This document shows positions 21,804 through 33,360 of a DNA stretch of 64,000 nucleotides, piece by piece. Position numbers and translations under genes: made by a program. Every line of letters begins with the position of its first letter. Within the stretch, counting starts at the first letter, position 1. Under the pieces are notes generated by a model. It was not told where the DNA came from, did not search any database, and saw only the letters and a program-made list of their open reading frames with translations. The stretch spans positions 74,809,345 to 74,873,344 of the forward strand of contig NC_092794.1 of the NCBI RefSeq assembly GCF_918797505.1, read 5' to 3'. Source of the DNA: Bemisia tabaci. Taxonomy: Eukaryota; Arthropoda; Insecta; Hemiptera; Aleyrodidae.

Positions 21804-22118
21804 TAGAGTCCCTTTATGCTGAGAGTCAAGACAATGCGAATCCATTTCTGATTGGTTAACCGGATTTTAGGCCTTCACAGTGTCACAACCGGGAATAAAG
21901 ATTACATTTTCACCAATTGCAAAGATTATAATCTGGAATGGACCGAGGAATTTCGGGTTCGACAAGGAACAAACGGAATGAAAGAAGGAACGGAGAAAGG
22001 AATTTAAGAATGAGCCGATCAAAGATTACGAAAAACGCTCAATTTCTGTACCTAATCTTTATTCCCGTTTGTGACTCCATGAGGGGTGTTGTCTTGACTC
22101 TCAGTATAAAGGGACTCT
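21804..22118. mobile_element. MITE family A (TAGAGTCCC), copy 1
   Basis: Ends TAGAGTCCCTTTATGCTGAG and CTCAGTATAAAGGGACTCT. About 315 bp, nearly identical inside to 23098-23413. Non-coding: an 86-codon frame recurs in both copies only because they are copies. Other family members give 8-bp duplications, so it is probably hAT-derived. Confidence 0.88.
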
Positions 22119-22194
22119 GGGGGGGGGGGGGGTGTCAGGATGGGGCAGAATCAACATTGAGAAATCGTGATTTTGATTCATGGCTCAAACCCAC

Positions 22195-22480
22195 ATAGCA
22201 CAGAATATTGATATAATACTACAATAGTACTGACACGTCAGTAGTGTCAGTATTTATATAATGCTGATGTATCCTGATTTAATATTATATCAAGACTATG
22301 CCAGTATTTATTAGTTACTGATTTGGAGCTGTCAAAATATTGTTACAGTATTGGCCGAAAAGGTTGATGTCATATGGAAATCAGGGTTATGACAAGGTCA
22401 TCAGAATACTGCAGGACAATGTCTTGTCGATGTTGTGAGGCATCTTCAATTAAATATGTAATTGTATTGTAATGAGTAAA
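22195..22480. repeat. CAGTATT-word fragment
   Basis: Repeated CAGTATT, AATACTG and GTACTGAC words within ~280 bp, starting near CCCACATAGCACAG. Only one end is recognisable; the other is probably cut off by the half-MITE that follows. Resembles the word-saturated ends seen elsewhere in the window. Confidence 0.45.
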
Positions 22481-22729
22481 TTGTTATTTCCATAGGTCCA
22501 AAATGAAAATAGATTAAGACATTATTCACAAACCAATCTCATTTTCATTTTAATTGATCAATTTGTTGATGTTGTTGTTTTTGTGTGACAGACATCGCAG
22601 GATTCCTGATCCTTATTCCTCAATATCGTTCGTTAGGGTGCACTCGTTTCGGCCTCCATGGCCAGCCAAGGCCGGCTGCCAGTCAGCTGATAATCGACTT
22701 GTCTTAACTCTGGGTATAAAGGGACTCTA
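22481..22729 (-). mobile_element. MITE family B, half copy
   Basis: Inverse of the left half of the family B MITE at 35252 (GCGATGTCTGTCACAC, CGATTATCAGCTGACTGGCA), ending CTGGGTATAAAGGGACTCTA. The other terminus is missing. Confidence 0.8.
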
Positions 22730-22770
22730 ACGAAAACAATAGAAAGCGCCACCTTCTTGCTGCTAGTAAC

Positions 22771-23502
22771 TAGAGTACCTATATTAAGAGAGTATGGCCA
22801 CTGGGCCCCATGGAGAGGCTTAGGACCCAAAAATGGCGGTGCTTTGTTTTGGTTTTTGTGGATGGGAGAGGGGTCATTGCCAACTTTTGACGGTTACCAC
22901 CAACCGTACTTGCTGCCAACCTTACTACATTCAAGATAATTTTTCTCAAAAATTGCACACGATTAGCCTTAAAAATATGTAAAGATGTCGCAATGGTGCA
23001 TTTGAGTAAATTTCTCGTTACGATAAGCAAAGAAAACTACATTTTAAGTCATTTTGCATTACATTAATTTATGGCGTCCGCCATTTTTGGGTCCTAATAG
23101 AGTCCCTTTATACTGAGAGTCAAGACAATGCGAATCCATTTCTGATTGGTTAACCGGATTTTAGGCCTTCACAGTGTCACAACCGGGAATAAAGATTACA
23201 TTTTCACCAATTGCAAAGATTATAATCTGGAATGGACCGAGGAATTTCGGGTTCGACAAGGAACAAACGGAATGAAAGAAGGAACGGAGAAAGGAATTTA
23301 AGAATGAGCCGATCAAAGATTACGAAAAACGTTCAATTTCTGTACCTAATCTTTATTCCCGTTTGTGACTCCATGAGGGGTGTTGTCTTGACTCTCAGTA
23401 TAAAGGGACTCTAGGTCCTAAGGGCTCCATTCAGCCTAAGATGGCTGAGCCAATCAGAGGTGGTAACCCCAGTGGCCATACTCTCTCAATATAGGTACTC
23501 TA
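22771..23502. mobile_element. MITE family C (TAGAGTACC), copy 1, with nested family A
   Basis: Ends TAGAGTACCTATATTAAGAG and CTCTCAATATAGGTACTCTA. Flanks CTAGTAAC (22763-22770) and CTCGTAAC (23503-23510) are an 8-bp duplication with one change. A family A MITE sits inside at 23098-23413. Confidence 0.88.
23098..23413. mobile_element. MITE family A, copy 2
   Basis: TAGAGTCCC ends with a perfect 8-bp duplication GGTCCTAA at 23090-23097 and 23414-23421. This length is typical of hAT transposons. Nested inside the family C element. Confidence 0.93.
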
Positions 23503-23510
23503 CTCGTAAC

Positions 23511-23994
23511 CTGTCGTAACCCCGTGTATTTAAACAACAACAACAACAAACGTCAACAAACCTCGACGGGTTATAACGCGCTTGACGCGCTTTATTATCA
23601 ATAATTATGTTTGTGCAGTTTTATTATAGTATATTTCTGTTCAGTACCTAGTAAAAAGGAACCGCGAAAGATGGAATCTGCCGGGATTCTAAATTCATTA
23701 ACAATAAACATATTAGTTTCTAATAAGGATCTAAGTGTCAATTCTTGCGTTAGCTTTGATGATGTAATGTAAGTACCTAATTAGCTGTCTGATTTTGCCT
23801 AGTGTATACCTACGGAGTAATTCTGGAGATAGTATATGATGCATTATATAATGCATTTGAATTCCTAGGTTTCATCTGACTCAAAGCGTTTGCTGCTATT
23901 ATCTAGGAGCGTACCGACTCATTTATCGGAGAATTGAGAGTTTCCTATCGGCCCCTCTGCAATTATAAGATTACACCAAGGATCCTTTAGGAAC
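23511..23994. other. Intron sequence, no gene
   Basis: Includes an (AAC)n patch near 23538 and GCGCTTGACGCGCTTTATT. Nothing recognised as coding. Confidence 0.45.
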
Positions 23995-23998
23995 TTAA

Positions 23999-24615
23999 TG
24001 GGCCTGTTGCAAACTTTTGCTAGAGCAAAAATAAGAGTTGTTTCTTATAGATAATGCCTCAAAAATCACGATGAGCGTATCGGCAAAGTCCGAAATGCAC
24101 TCATAACTTCACAGTCTGCGTAAGAAATTTGCGGTTTTTTGAGCTTCCCGCTTCAAAAACGATACTACGGCACAGGTGAACATTTTGTAAGAGGAGTCGT
24201 TCCATCGTCGGCAATAATCATCATGGCCGACGCCAATCCGCCAAAACACGTTTGATGGGACGAGATAACACCTGAACTGAATTAGACCAGATAACAATCG
24301 GTGTGTTAACGTTCATATTTTCCACGCCCGAATTGATTGACCTTGAACTCTCCTCGAATTACGCGCGGAACTGCGCGCAAGCGTCGGTCATGATGAATAT
24401 CGCCGACAATGGAGCGACTCCTCTAACAAAATGTTCACCTGTGCCGTAGTATCGTTTTTGAAGCGGGAAGCTTAAAAAAACGCAAATTTCTTACGCAGAT
24501 TGTGAAGTTATGAGTGCATTTCAGACTTTGCCAATGCGCTCATCGTGATTTTTGAGGCATTATCTACAAGAAACAACTCTTACTTTTGCTCTAGCAAAAG
24601 TTTGCAACAGGCCCA
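23999..24615. mobile_element. Foldback MITE with TTAA duplication
   Basis: Ends TGGGCCTGTTGCAAACTTTT and AAAAGTTTGCAACAGGCCCA, with TTAA at 23995-23998 and 24616-24619. Arms of roughly 230 bp pair around 24290. The TTAA target points to a piggyBac-like or Kolobok-like origin; no transposase is present. A related design occurs at 43961-44654. Confidence 0.88.
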
Positions 24616-24764
24616 TTAATGACTCAGGTGGTGCTTTTGAGCCAACTTTCAAAGAATTAAAGGCATTTTTTCAAAATCTACCGTCCATGTGCTCTCCGTC
24701 TGACCGAAGTGCTCTCCTCGCTACATGACGCGTAACCCTTCAATTTTTAGTTTAGTCCAAAGAC
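24616..24764 (+). repeat. Satellite-like unit, left of Gypsy
   Basis: TTAATGACTCAGGTGGTGCT, CAAAGAATTAAAGGCATTTT and TTTAGTTTAGTCCAAAGAC recur with changes at 29146-29330 and 29324-29410. The TTAA MITE and the Gypsy element have both inserted in this short array. Confidence 0.7.
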
Positions 24765-24971
24765 TGTTGGATAGCCTGGGTTGGTTACCAGGCACAGGCT
24801 GGCAACACTGCCCCCAGAGGGTCAGGTGACCACAATCGTCATGGCGTCAGCCGATCATCATGTCGTGATACCAGTGTTACCGTGTCGTGTTCATTCCCTT
24901 TTTATTTTATAATAAATATGAATATCGTTTAACCGAGTGTTCACTTATTCAGTTATTACCCACACCAAACA
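24765..24971 (+). repeat. Gypsy 5' LTR
   Basis: TGTTGGATAGCCTGGG...CACACCAAACA, 207 bp. Contains TTTTATTTTATAATAAATATG, which could serve as TATA and polyadenylation signals. Preceded by the target duplication AAGAC. Confidence 0.93.
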
Positions 24972-24990
24972 TGGCGACGAGGATGTAAAC
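24972..24990 (+). promoter_or_regulatory. Gypsy primer-binding site
   Basis: TGGCGACGAGGATGTAAAC follows the LTR directly. TGGCGAC-type sites complementary to a tRNA 3' end are common in insect Gypsy elements; the tRNA was not identified. Confidence 0.6.
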
Positions 24991-25295
24991 GGGTGATCAA
25001 CGAAGCGCAGCTAAAAATACGGAGGTGCGCGTCGTGAACCGGCACAAAAGGCCTAAATTCAACCATAGCCTCGCGCTCGGTATTTAAGTGAATTCAAGTG
25101 CAAGACATGTAATTTCGTCAAAAATGTTCAATTTTAGTGTATCGATTAAGTTCGAAAATGACTTTTAGTATATATCGATTAAGTTCGAATTTTAATTTCT
25201 CAATTGCACATGGGTCAATTTCTTCTAAGTTCATGATAATCTGTGTCGTTATCAACCTTCACTAATTGAAAGGTAATCATTGTTCGGACGGTACA

Positions 25296-26110
25296 ATGGA
25301 ATTTCTTACAAAGCCAGAACCACTGGAAATCAATGATAATATTAAAGAGAATTGGAAAAAGTTCAAAAGACGTTAGAGAAACTACGCTCTTGGCGCCGAA
25401 ATCACCGAGAAATCCGAAGATGTTCAGAAGGCCATTTTCCTTAACCTCATCGGATCCGAAGCAGAAGAACTTATCAACTCCCTTGCTCTCACTAGTAACC
25501 AGTCTAAAACTGTCGATCTTCTAGTCAAAGCTATCGATGAGTATGTCAAGCCCAGGACAAACGTGGAATTTTCTAGATACCAGTTTTTCACAAGATCGCA
25601 GAAAGACGGTGAGGATTTTGAAGAAGAAACTTCTCTCACTCAAGAAGCTGGCTGACAATTGTGGCTTTGGTGAGCTGAAAACGTTGCTCATCCGTGACCG
25701 CATCATCATTGGCATCTCTAATTATGAACTTCGCCAACGTATACTCGGAGAGGAATACGCCTTCGATAGGACGGTCAAGCTATGCAGGTCAGTCGAGTCT
25801 GGGAAACTGCGGGCGAAGGAAATCAACGATCAAGGGACATCATCCACAACTGAGGTCAACTGGGTCAGCAAACCGCATTACAGCCGAAATCAACGCAAAA
25901 GTCAAGAACCAAGCTGCAGCTCAGGTACTGGAACTACAACTAAACAGCCAAAGGACAGCCCTCCAACATCTCAACGGCGAGGCAAAGTGGTCGACTGCCG
26001 AAATTGTGGAACGAGCCATCCTATCAACCAATGTCCAGCATACAAGAAGCAATGTAATTACTGAAAGCGTCTTAATCATTTTTCCTCTATGTGTAGATCG
26101 CGGCATAATT
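25296..26110 (+). pseudogene. Gypsy gag (capsid-nucleocapsid)
   Basis: Starts at the ATG at 25296. A capsid-like segment includes NIKENWKKFKRR, then an in-frame TAG near 25374, EDVQKAIFLNLIGSEAEELI and EYVKPRTNVEFSRYQFFTRS. The frame shifts near 25620. The nucleocapsid has a zinc knuckle CRNCGTSHPINQC (C-x2-C-x4-H-x4-C) at about 25995. A second knuckle follows but its second cysteine position reads TGA. At least three disabling changes. Confidence 0.85.
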
Positions 26111-26479
26111 CTGTGTTACCTAATTCCAATGATAAAATTGCACCTTCTACAGCTAATTCCAAAGCGGCTGATCTAGTCAATGTCCATTGTCAGTGCTCAT
26201 GTTCTCCAAACAGTATCTCTAATCCGACGGAAATTTCAGATATTCATGCTAGTGATTATGTTTACATTTCAGAAATCTCCGTCCAACCAACTTTTAAATT
26301 GGAGCATTTTACTAATCAGTCTAAATTCAGTCAGCTTGAGGATCAATCAATTATCGATCATCAGCTTAATCAATCTAATTTTAATGAGTCAGTTAAGTAG
26401 TCTGTCAAAATTCATAATTTGTCAAATATTTCCAAATCCACGGATAAGTGCTGGATGGAAAATTTAATTATTAACAATA

Positions 26480-27995
26480 ACAAGGTCATCTTTAAGTTAG
26501 ATTCGAGAGCAGAAGTTAATACCACGTTACCACGTTACGCACCAGTTTACCACGTCAAATTTTCGACCTGATCAAAAATTCAACAAATGTGCTGTTACCC
26601 AATCTTTCAGTTGTTCTAGGCTACGGAGGTGCCCAGATTGATTCATGTGGGCATGTGGTGCTGGATTGCAAAATTCCTAATCAAAATCAAATTCATAAAC
26701 TGTTCTTCACCGTTGTCAATACTGGCACTACTCCTCTTCTAGGTCTAAAGTCCTGCGTAGATTTAGGTTTTATCACCAGGAATCATGTGCATGCTCTATT
26801 CAAAACCAAAGATCAGGTTGTAAATGATAATAAATCCGACTTTAAGGGTCTAGGAACATTTCCCGATAAATGCGAAATCAAAATTGATCCAAATGCTATG
26901 CCAATTTCAGACCCACCAAGGCGACTGCCTGTCAGATTATTAGAGAAGCTCAAACGTAAAATTGCTGAACTGGTTATGTTTGATATTATCTCACCGGACA
27001 CAACGTCCGTCAAGTGGTTCAGTAATCTGGTCATTGTAGAAAAGAATGGCAAAATTAGATTATGCCTGGACCCCAAAAATCTGAATAAAGTCGTTACACG
27101 AGATTTTTTCCTAATTCCATCTTTTGAAGAGATAAAACCGAAATTGAAAGGGAAAACATTTTTCTCTGTTCTAGACATTAAAGATGGTTTCTGGCACTGC
27201 CAGTTGACACCTGAGGCCTCTGATTTGTATGGTTTTCTTACCCCCTTCGGGAGTTGCAAATTCCTGCGAATGCCCTTCGGTTTAATAAACGCACCCGAAG
27301 TTTTTCAAAAATATTTAACAAAATACTTTGGGGACATTCCCAACATAGTCATCTACTTTGATGTTATTTTAATTTGCGGGGAAACCGAACAGGAGCATGA
27401 CATTGCTTTAGCTAGAGTACTTAGTAGAGCACGTAAATACAACATCAAATTTAATGCTAGCAAATTCCAGTTCAAACAACCCGAAGTTCGGTATATGGGC
27501 CACCTAATTAGTGGTGACAGTGTCAAGCCCGACGATGATTACCTTCGGGCGTTACAAGAATTACAAATTCCTAAAAATCGAAAACAATTGCTAAGTGTCG
27601 TAGGTACCATTAATTACATTCGAGATTTTATTCCTAATCTTGCGGATCTAATCGAACCATTTTGGAATCTCTTGAAGAAAAATACAAAATTCCTTTGAAC
27701 GCCAGGACATTCAGAGCATTTTGATAAAGTCAAGGATGCTATCTGCAACGTTACAAGGTTGCATAGTTTTGATCCATCCAAAAAAATAACAGTGCAAAGT
27801 GATGCGTCAAAATTTGGGTTGGGCGCCTGTCTGTTACAGGAAGGCTGCCCAGTTGCTTTCGCTTCTCGTAGTCTCACTGACACCGAAACTCGGTGCGCAC
27901 AGATAGAGAAAGAAATGCTCAGTATTGTCTTCGCTCAGTTATTTCATGTTAATTTTAAGTGCTCTTATTCATTCTATGTAATGTCATATTCATAA
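26480..27995 (+). pseudogene. Gypsy pol (protease, RT, RNase H)
   Basis: The protease motif is changed to LDSRAEVN where Gypsy elements have D-S-G-A. The RT frame at 26589-27698 is open: KWFSNLVIVEKNGKIRLCLD, TFFSVLDIKDGFWHCQL and FLRMPFGLINAPEVFQ are normal, but the catalytic box reads VIYFDVILI instead of Y-x-D-D, losing one metal-binding aspartate. After a stop at 27698 the RNase H follows in another frame with VQSDASKFGLGACLLQ and CAQIEKEMLSIVFA. The frame ends at 27995; no HHCC or DDE integrase could be found. Confidence 0.92.
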
Positions 27996-28122
27996 GCGAC
28001 ACCAACAATTATTTTACTCAATCTAAGTCATGTTATATTGTACAATTCTACATAAAGCTTGTCACCGTATTAATTTCTAAATAACCAATGTTAATCCATT
28101 TAAGCCCAATGGCTGTAAATTT

Positions 28123-28490
28123 CAATTTCTCTACATAACTGCGATTTAATAATTTCAATGGGAGTCTGAACAAAAATGCTTCAAATCTCTCATATGTATG
28201 TCTCTTAATTTCGGAATTGCAAATCATTTGAAAAAGTTGTATAATTCCAATTTCTCTACATAACTGCGATTTAATGATTTCAATGGGAGTCTGAACAAAA
28301 ATGCTTCAAATCTCTCATATGTATGTCTCTTGATTTCGGAATTGCAAATCATTTGAAAAGCTGTATAATTTCAATTTCTCTTCATAACTGCGATTTTAGT
28401 ACTTCAATGGGATTCTAAACAAAAATGCTTCAAATCTCTCATATCTCTCTTGATTTCGGAATTGCAAATCAATTGGAAAGTTGTTTAATG
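28123..28490 (+). repeat. Three ~125-bp tandem units in the Gypsy 3' region
   Basis: CAATTTCTCTACATAACTGC (or a variant) begins at 28123, 28248 and 28372. Each unit contains AATGCTTCAAATCTCTCATA and TTTCGGAATTGCAAATCA. It occupies the place where integrase would be expected. Confidence 0.9.
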
Positions 28491-28928
28491 TCCTGGCTAA
28501 TAGGTACATGTTAACTACAGCCTATGACTAAAAGTTAATTTCAGTAATATTTGTCGATTTCAGAACTGCATATCGTTCAAATCTATGTGAACTCATAAGC
28601 ATTGTAACTTCAACCAAATTCTGAGTTCAAATGTCATAAATTGCTTGGTTTCATAAATGCAAATTAATCGAATAAATACTGTCTAAAAATGTCTAAATAA
28701 ATACTGTGTCAGTTTTCTGTCAGTGTACAAGTTCTAATTCCTCAATTGTAACTGTTAAATCTTTTAAAAAACTTTTCTTCATGTATAATTTTAAATTTCA
28801 CTGATGAAAATCATACACCTCTGGAATATTTTTGACTTGGACTTTACTCCCTCAATTTCTTCGTTTGTGTTTGCAAAAGGGAGTGAAGTGTAAGGCGAAA
28901 AAAAAAATAGAAATTGAAAACGGGGAGG

Positions 28929-29135
28929 TGTTGGATAGCCTGGGTTGGTTACCCAGCACAGGTTGGCAACACTGCCCTCAGAGGGTCAGGTGACCACAAT
29001 CGTTATGGCGTCAGCCGATCATCATGTCGTGATACCAGTGTTACCGTGTCGTGTTCATTCCCTTTTTATTTTATAATAAATATGAATATCATTTAACCGA
29101 GTGTTCACTTATTCAGATATTACCCACACCAAACA
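28929..29135 (+). repeat. Gypsy 3' LTR
   Basis: 207 bp, matching the 5' LTR except for about seven positions. Preceded by the purine tract GAAAACGGGGAGG, a plausible polypurine tract, and followed by the AAGAC duplication. Confidence 0.93.
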
Positions 29136-29145
29136 AAGACCTCAC

Positions 29146-29870
29146 AGGAACTTAAATTAATGAACCAGGTGATGCTCTTATGCTAACTTTCGAAGAATTA
29201 CAGGCATTTTTTTCTAAAATTTACAGTCCTTGAAAATGAGCTGTTTGTGATGTCGCGGAGCAAAGTGCCCTACTTTTGGGCCTCGTAATCCCTTGAAATT
29301 TGAGTTTAGTGCAAAGATCTTTTAAGAACTTAAATTAATGACCCAGATGATGTGCTTGATGCCCATTATTAAAGAATGAAAGGCATTTTTCCAAATTTAC
29401 AGTCTTTCAAAATGAGCTTTCCGTGTGATTTTGCTAAAAATGGACACTTTAGGGTATCCCCCCCAAATTTTAGCGTACCTCAAAATTGTTTGACGTGCAT
29501 AAGGAGACCAGAGATATTGTGTTCTGTGGGAATTTTGAATGAAATCGAACAGATAGATTCTGAGATATCGCTGTACACAGATTTGGGGGGCATCGCACGG
29601 ATGGACACACATTTTTTCGAGTATGGTTATTTTGACTCCTGGGGCCTTAAAACGTCTGGAAATGATGAAATTTCAACTTTTTTTTTTTTTCTTGGAGGAT
29701 GACAATACTTCCTCTCTACCCTAGAGGAGCGAGAAAGTAAAAATGTTGTTAACAACATTGCACAAATATGGTAACATGATGATATCAATTTTGACTTTCT
29801 TACCATCATGATAAAGAGTTGATGTAAAGTTTGGTATCTGTTGGTCCCATCATGGGAACATACTGATATC
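29146..29870. repeat. Satellite-like units and flanking repeat
   Basis: Two further units of the array interrupted by Gypsy (AACTTAAATTAATGA at about 29150 and 29328), then a T-rich segment ending in CTACCCTAGAGGAGCGAG near 29719, which looks like the end of a retroposed repeat. No gene. Confidence 0.5.
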
Positions 29871-29875
29871 ATTGC

Positions 29876-30112
29876 ACTGAAAAAAAAAGTTCGGCGATTT
29901 TTACCAAACCCTTCGGTGTACGGTTGTTCGGTGGCACAAACCCAGGTATTGCAAGGGGTTTTTTGAACTAAACGGCATTACGGCGTTTGGAACACACGAC
30001 CAACCGAGTTCGGTAAGGTTCCACCGAACTTTTAAGGTCACAGAAATCCATCATTCGGTTATTCGCACCGAACTTTCAGTATATATTCGGAGAAAGTCGG
30101 AAACGTTCGGTC
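29876..30112. repeat. TTCGGT-word element end, CACTG terminus
   Basis: CACTGAAAAAAAAAGTTCGG starts a stretch in which CCGAAC/GTTCGG/TTCGGT words recur a dozen or so times. CACTG termini with arrays of subterminal words are known from CACTA/EnSpm elements. The opposite end was not found. Confidence 0.5.
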
Positions 30113-30740
30113 GGCGTCTTATTATTGTATGTGTTGATCCATAGATATGTTCAAAGAAGATTTTCTTATTCTTGCCTTTGTGACCTTATTAATTTTTGAA
30201 ATCCATGTTGATATTTTTTCTGTGAGTAAATTTTCCTTTAGACTTTTTTTTATCTATTTCATTTTCGAAACTCATTTCATTGAATAAAATTTCATTTATA
30301 TCTGCGGCTTAAATTCAAAAGAATGTTGCTCAATTAAGATGGGACCGAGAAATCATTACCTATAAAAATTATTGAATAATAATACGAATTTTGATTATTA
30401 ATATAATCAATCATAATATAATAAATATAATATATAATATAATAAATTATAATATATTATTAATAAAATTATTCATTTTTCATTAATTTATATTATTTAT
30501 TTATCTTATTTCGTTTTTAATATTTTCATTTTTAATAACTATTTATCAGTCCATATTTTATTTTATTTTTTTTCATGTGTTATTCGTACTCCTCTCTTTC
30601 AAAAACTTGATCTACTTTATATTATTTTCGTATCCTTCATTGTGAAACTGAATGATGTACAAAAATGCAAGAATATCATCGCTTCTAATCATTATAGCGC
30701 ATCTGTGGACGTTTATTAGTGCTAAATTAGCCATCGTTCC
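30113..30740. other. AT-rich stretch, no gene
   Basis: Very AT-rich with ATATAATAT runs at 30385-30480. No features recognised. Confidence 0.5.
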
Positions 30741-30858
30741 TGCGCGAGCGTCCGTGGCCGAGCGGCAGCGACACTCGGGCGATCACCGAAGTTCAGCAAC
30801 GTCGGGCGTAGTTAGTACTTCGATGAGTGACCGCTCGGGAACTCGGGCGCAGCGTGGC
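30741..30858 (+). pseudogene. 5S rRNA-derived sequence
   Basis: The core GCGATCACCGAAGTTCAGCA, GTCGGGCGTAGTTAGTACTT and GAGTGACCGCTCGGGAAC matches the eukaryotic 5S rRNA internal promoter region (A box, intermediate element, C box) with scattered changes. The 5' part, GCGCGAGCGTCCGTGG, can pair with the 3' CTCGGGCGC, as in 5S helix I. It is either a 5S pseudogene or the head of a 5S-derived SINE (SINE3 type). I see no T-run terminator or A tail directly after it. It could still be recognised by TFIIIA. Confidence 0.8.
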
Positions 30859-30859
30859 C

Positions 30860-32120
30860 TAATTCTGGCGAACATTGAGTGACAGGTTCTCTCAGCGTTA
30901 CTTCTCTGGTGACTGCGATGAAAATTAAGTCTATGAACGTGCAGCGCGCCTAAATTTAAGCATTTTGGCGTTCACCAACAGGTTCCATTCACCATGTTGC
31001 TACCATGTTGGGCCAGACCAACTTGTTACCAACATGTTCATTTTTAGCAGCGAATTCCGAAATATACCAGGTTTTCTGTGAATTCAGGTAATAAAATATG
31101 GCAACACCGGCTTTTTTTGGGAGGGGGGCTTTGAATCCAACAAAGGTCTTAGAGGAAGGTTTTGACCACCTACGTCCACTTTCTGCCAAAAAAGTTTAAT
31201 TCTGGTACCAGATGAGTCGCCTTTTTTAAGCCATTTTAAATAATGATGAAAAACAGGGAAATTCTGAAGTTTTTCTTTAACTATGAGCGCAAAGTTTGAC
31301 ATCGACGAAAATTGGCCAAAGTAACTCTCTTACATTCCTAACGAACATACTTGATGAACTTTTTGCTCCTCCAAAGGGATTGTTTTGGAAGAGCGTGTAG
31401 AATGCCGAAAAACCCGCATTTTTCGCCAAAATTGGCCTTCAGGCCCATGTTTAAGCCAGTGGTAGACCCCGAAATAGAACGGAAATGACCAAACCACGGT
31501 GCATTCCGTAAGATATAGACCTTCAATGACCAAAAAATCACGGATTTAAGGAATATCAGGATGGGCCCACAAAATGCCTTTAACGATACCCCTCCTTTTG
31601 ATAAACTTCCCTGACATCTGAGGGTATGCAGGATGGTTAAAAAGACATAATTTGAAATACTTTTCTTGAAAACATATAAGTTTTATGGTGAATAATTATA
31701 TGTATTCACCTAGTTTTTTGTCATTGACAGCAACTAAAGGAAGTTTCACCTTTGAATGGCCTGTTACTAAAGAAGTTTTGGTCAATTTCTCATGTTGTAG
31801 GTATCTCCTCTAAGTTTACATTGACATCAGGCTCTGACTGCCTCAGACTAAGAGTAGAAATCCTGCAGTGCTTATCAATTTGTGAAGTATTTGCTGGGTG
31901 CTTGCCCACTTCCATTTAGGACTAATACTGCTGTGCAATGCAAGAACGCCGTAACTCCACTGCCACGCGAACCGAGAAAATGGCTCTCAAAGTTTTCATC
32001 CTTTCCCTTTATCTCTTTTGAAGTTTTTTCCCGTCATTTTGCTTCTTAACACACTTGTGAGTCTGACTGAATGAAAAAATCGTGCTAAAGGCGACGTTAA
32101 GATTTAGACGATATTGGTTT
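30860..32120. other. Intron sequence, no gene
   Basis: Several overlapping short frames on the minus strand at 30989-31541 lack family features. No element ends were paired here. Confidence 0.45.
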
Positions 32121-33360
32121 GTACCCAGATAACATCGAACGTTTCAGCAACGTGGAAATTAGCGTAGACCTTGAAACATTCCGGGAACGTATACAATTTC
32201 TACGTTGTAATCAACATGGAAGAACAGGGGTGCTCCGAAGACGTCTCACTGGCGATGTAACAGGAACGTGGAAAGGAACGTTGCTCCTAACCTAAAAAGT
32301 TAAAATCGCACTTTCGCCGTTTCGCTGTCTACGTTTCCGGGACGTAGAATTCAACGTAGTCCAAAACACGTTGAACTAGAAAAGGCGGCACAGGCAGGAC
32401 ACAGGCCAGGAGCGCCCACTAGGTGGCGCTGCATTTCGCGGCGCAGATTACTCAAAAAGTCTACAGCGCATGCGCAGCCCATGTCGGCACCAACCAAGTT
32501 CCTGGAATCAGTCTGATCAGGAAAGGTTGCAACTGTTCGAGAGTGTCCACCATTGTTATCTTGATATTGGCGTACCAAGTGATTTTCGCAGTTTAATGTT
32601 GTACTAGAAGTGATGCTTATACCTCCGTGTTTTACATACATAAAAGTTCATTAATCATCTGGTTTACACATACTTGTCTGTTTCTAATTCTGTATTCTCA
32701 AGTCAATGTCCACAATTTTAACCCGTAGATCTCATGTTCTACTCTAAAACTGAAAGTGCTTATTCCTCCTCTAGTAGGTACGTACACCTATAAGTACCTA
32801 AATGAAAGTCGTGCCTGTGAAGTGAATCATTGTATTTTAATTAATCGTCATCTATCGCAAATAAGTAGATAATTAACGAAATTTTCTAATCGTAAACACG
32901 TTAGCGGTTAGGGGGGAAAGAGACGCACAAACTGTGAAAAGCCGAAAAATGAATGCCACACTATGTTTTGCAAATAAAATGGATTATAATGTTACTGCAC
33001 GTTGGTGCAATGTAGTCACTGCCGCGTCCCTGCAATGTAGACACTGCAACGTTCCTGCGACGTGGACAATGAAACGTTCCTGTAAACGTTGTCGCCGAAG
33101 ACATAAAAACGGAGCGCTAAAAGCAAAAAATGAAGCTTCTTTTCAATCACCTCTACTATTGGCTAGAGGATTGGCGGCAAAATCGGGACAAGTTTGAAAT
33201 TCAAATGTAGGGCGGGAACTAAATAAAATTGCGGAAACAAAGTATTCTAGGTTGATTTTTGCCCAAATTCACTTTACCCACTCATATTTTTTTAACTTTC
33301 GGTTAGCTTTGGTCCGTCGACGACCGATTAATTTAATTTGGGAGTAATGGTCATCTACCG

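Larger units (their letters stand above)
24765..29135 (+). mobile_element. Ty3/Gypsy LTR retrotransposon, decayed
   Basis: Complete outline with two 207-bp LTRs (24765-24971, 28929-29135), TG...CA ends and the 5-bp duplication AAGAC (24760-24764, 29136-29140). My hand comparison finds about seven differences between the LTRs, so the insertion is not very recent. Internal order: primer-binding site, gag with two zinc knuckles, protease, reverse transcriptase, RNase H. I find no integrase; 28000-28900 is instead AT-rich with a triple tandem repeat. Stops, frameshifts and changed catalytic residues make it inactive. It is antisense to the host gene. Confidence 0.93.

Noticed and set aside
21938..23414. 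Repeated MDRGISGS-type frame
   Set aside because: Identical only because MITE family A copies are identical; lacks coding features and sits in a 315-bp MITE.
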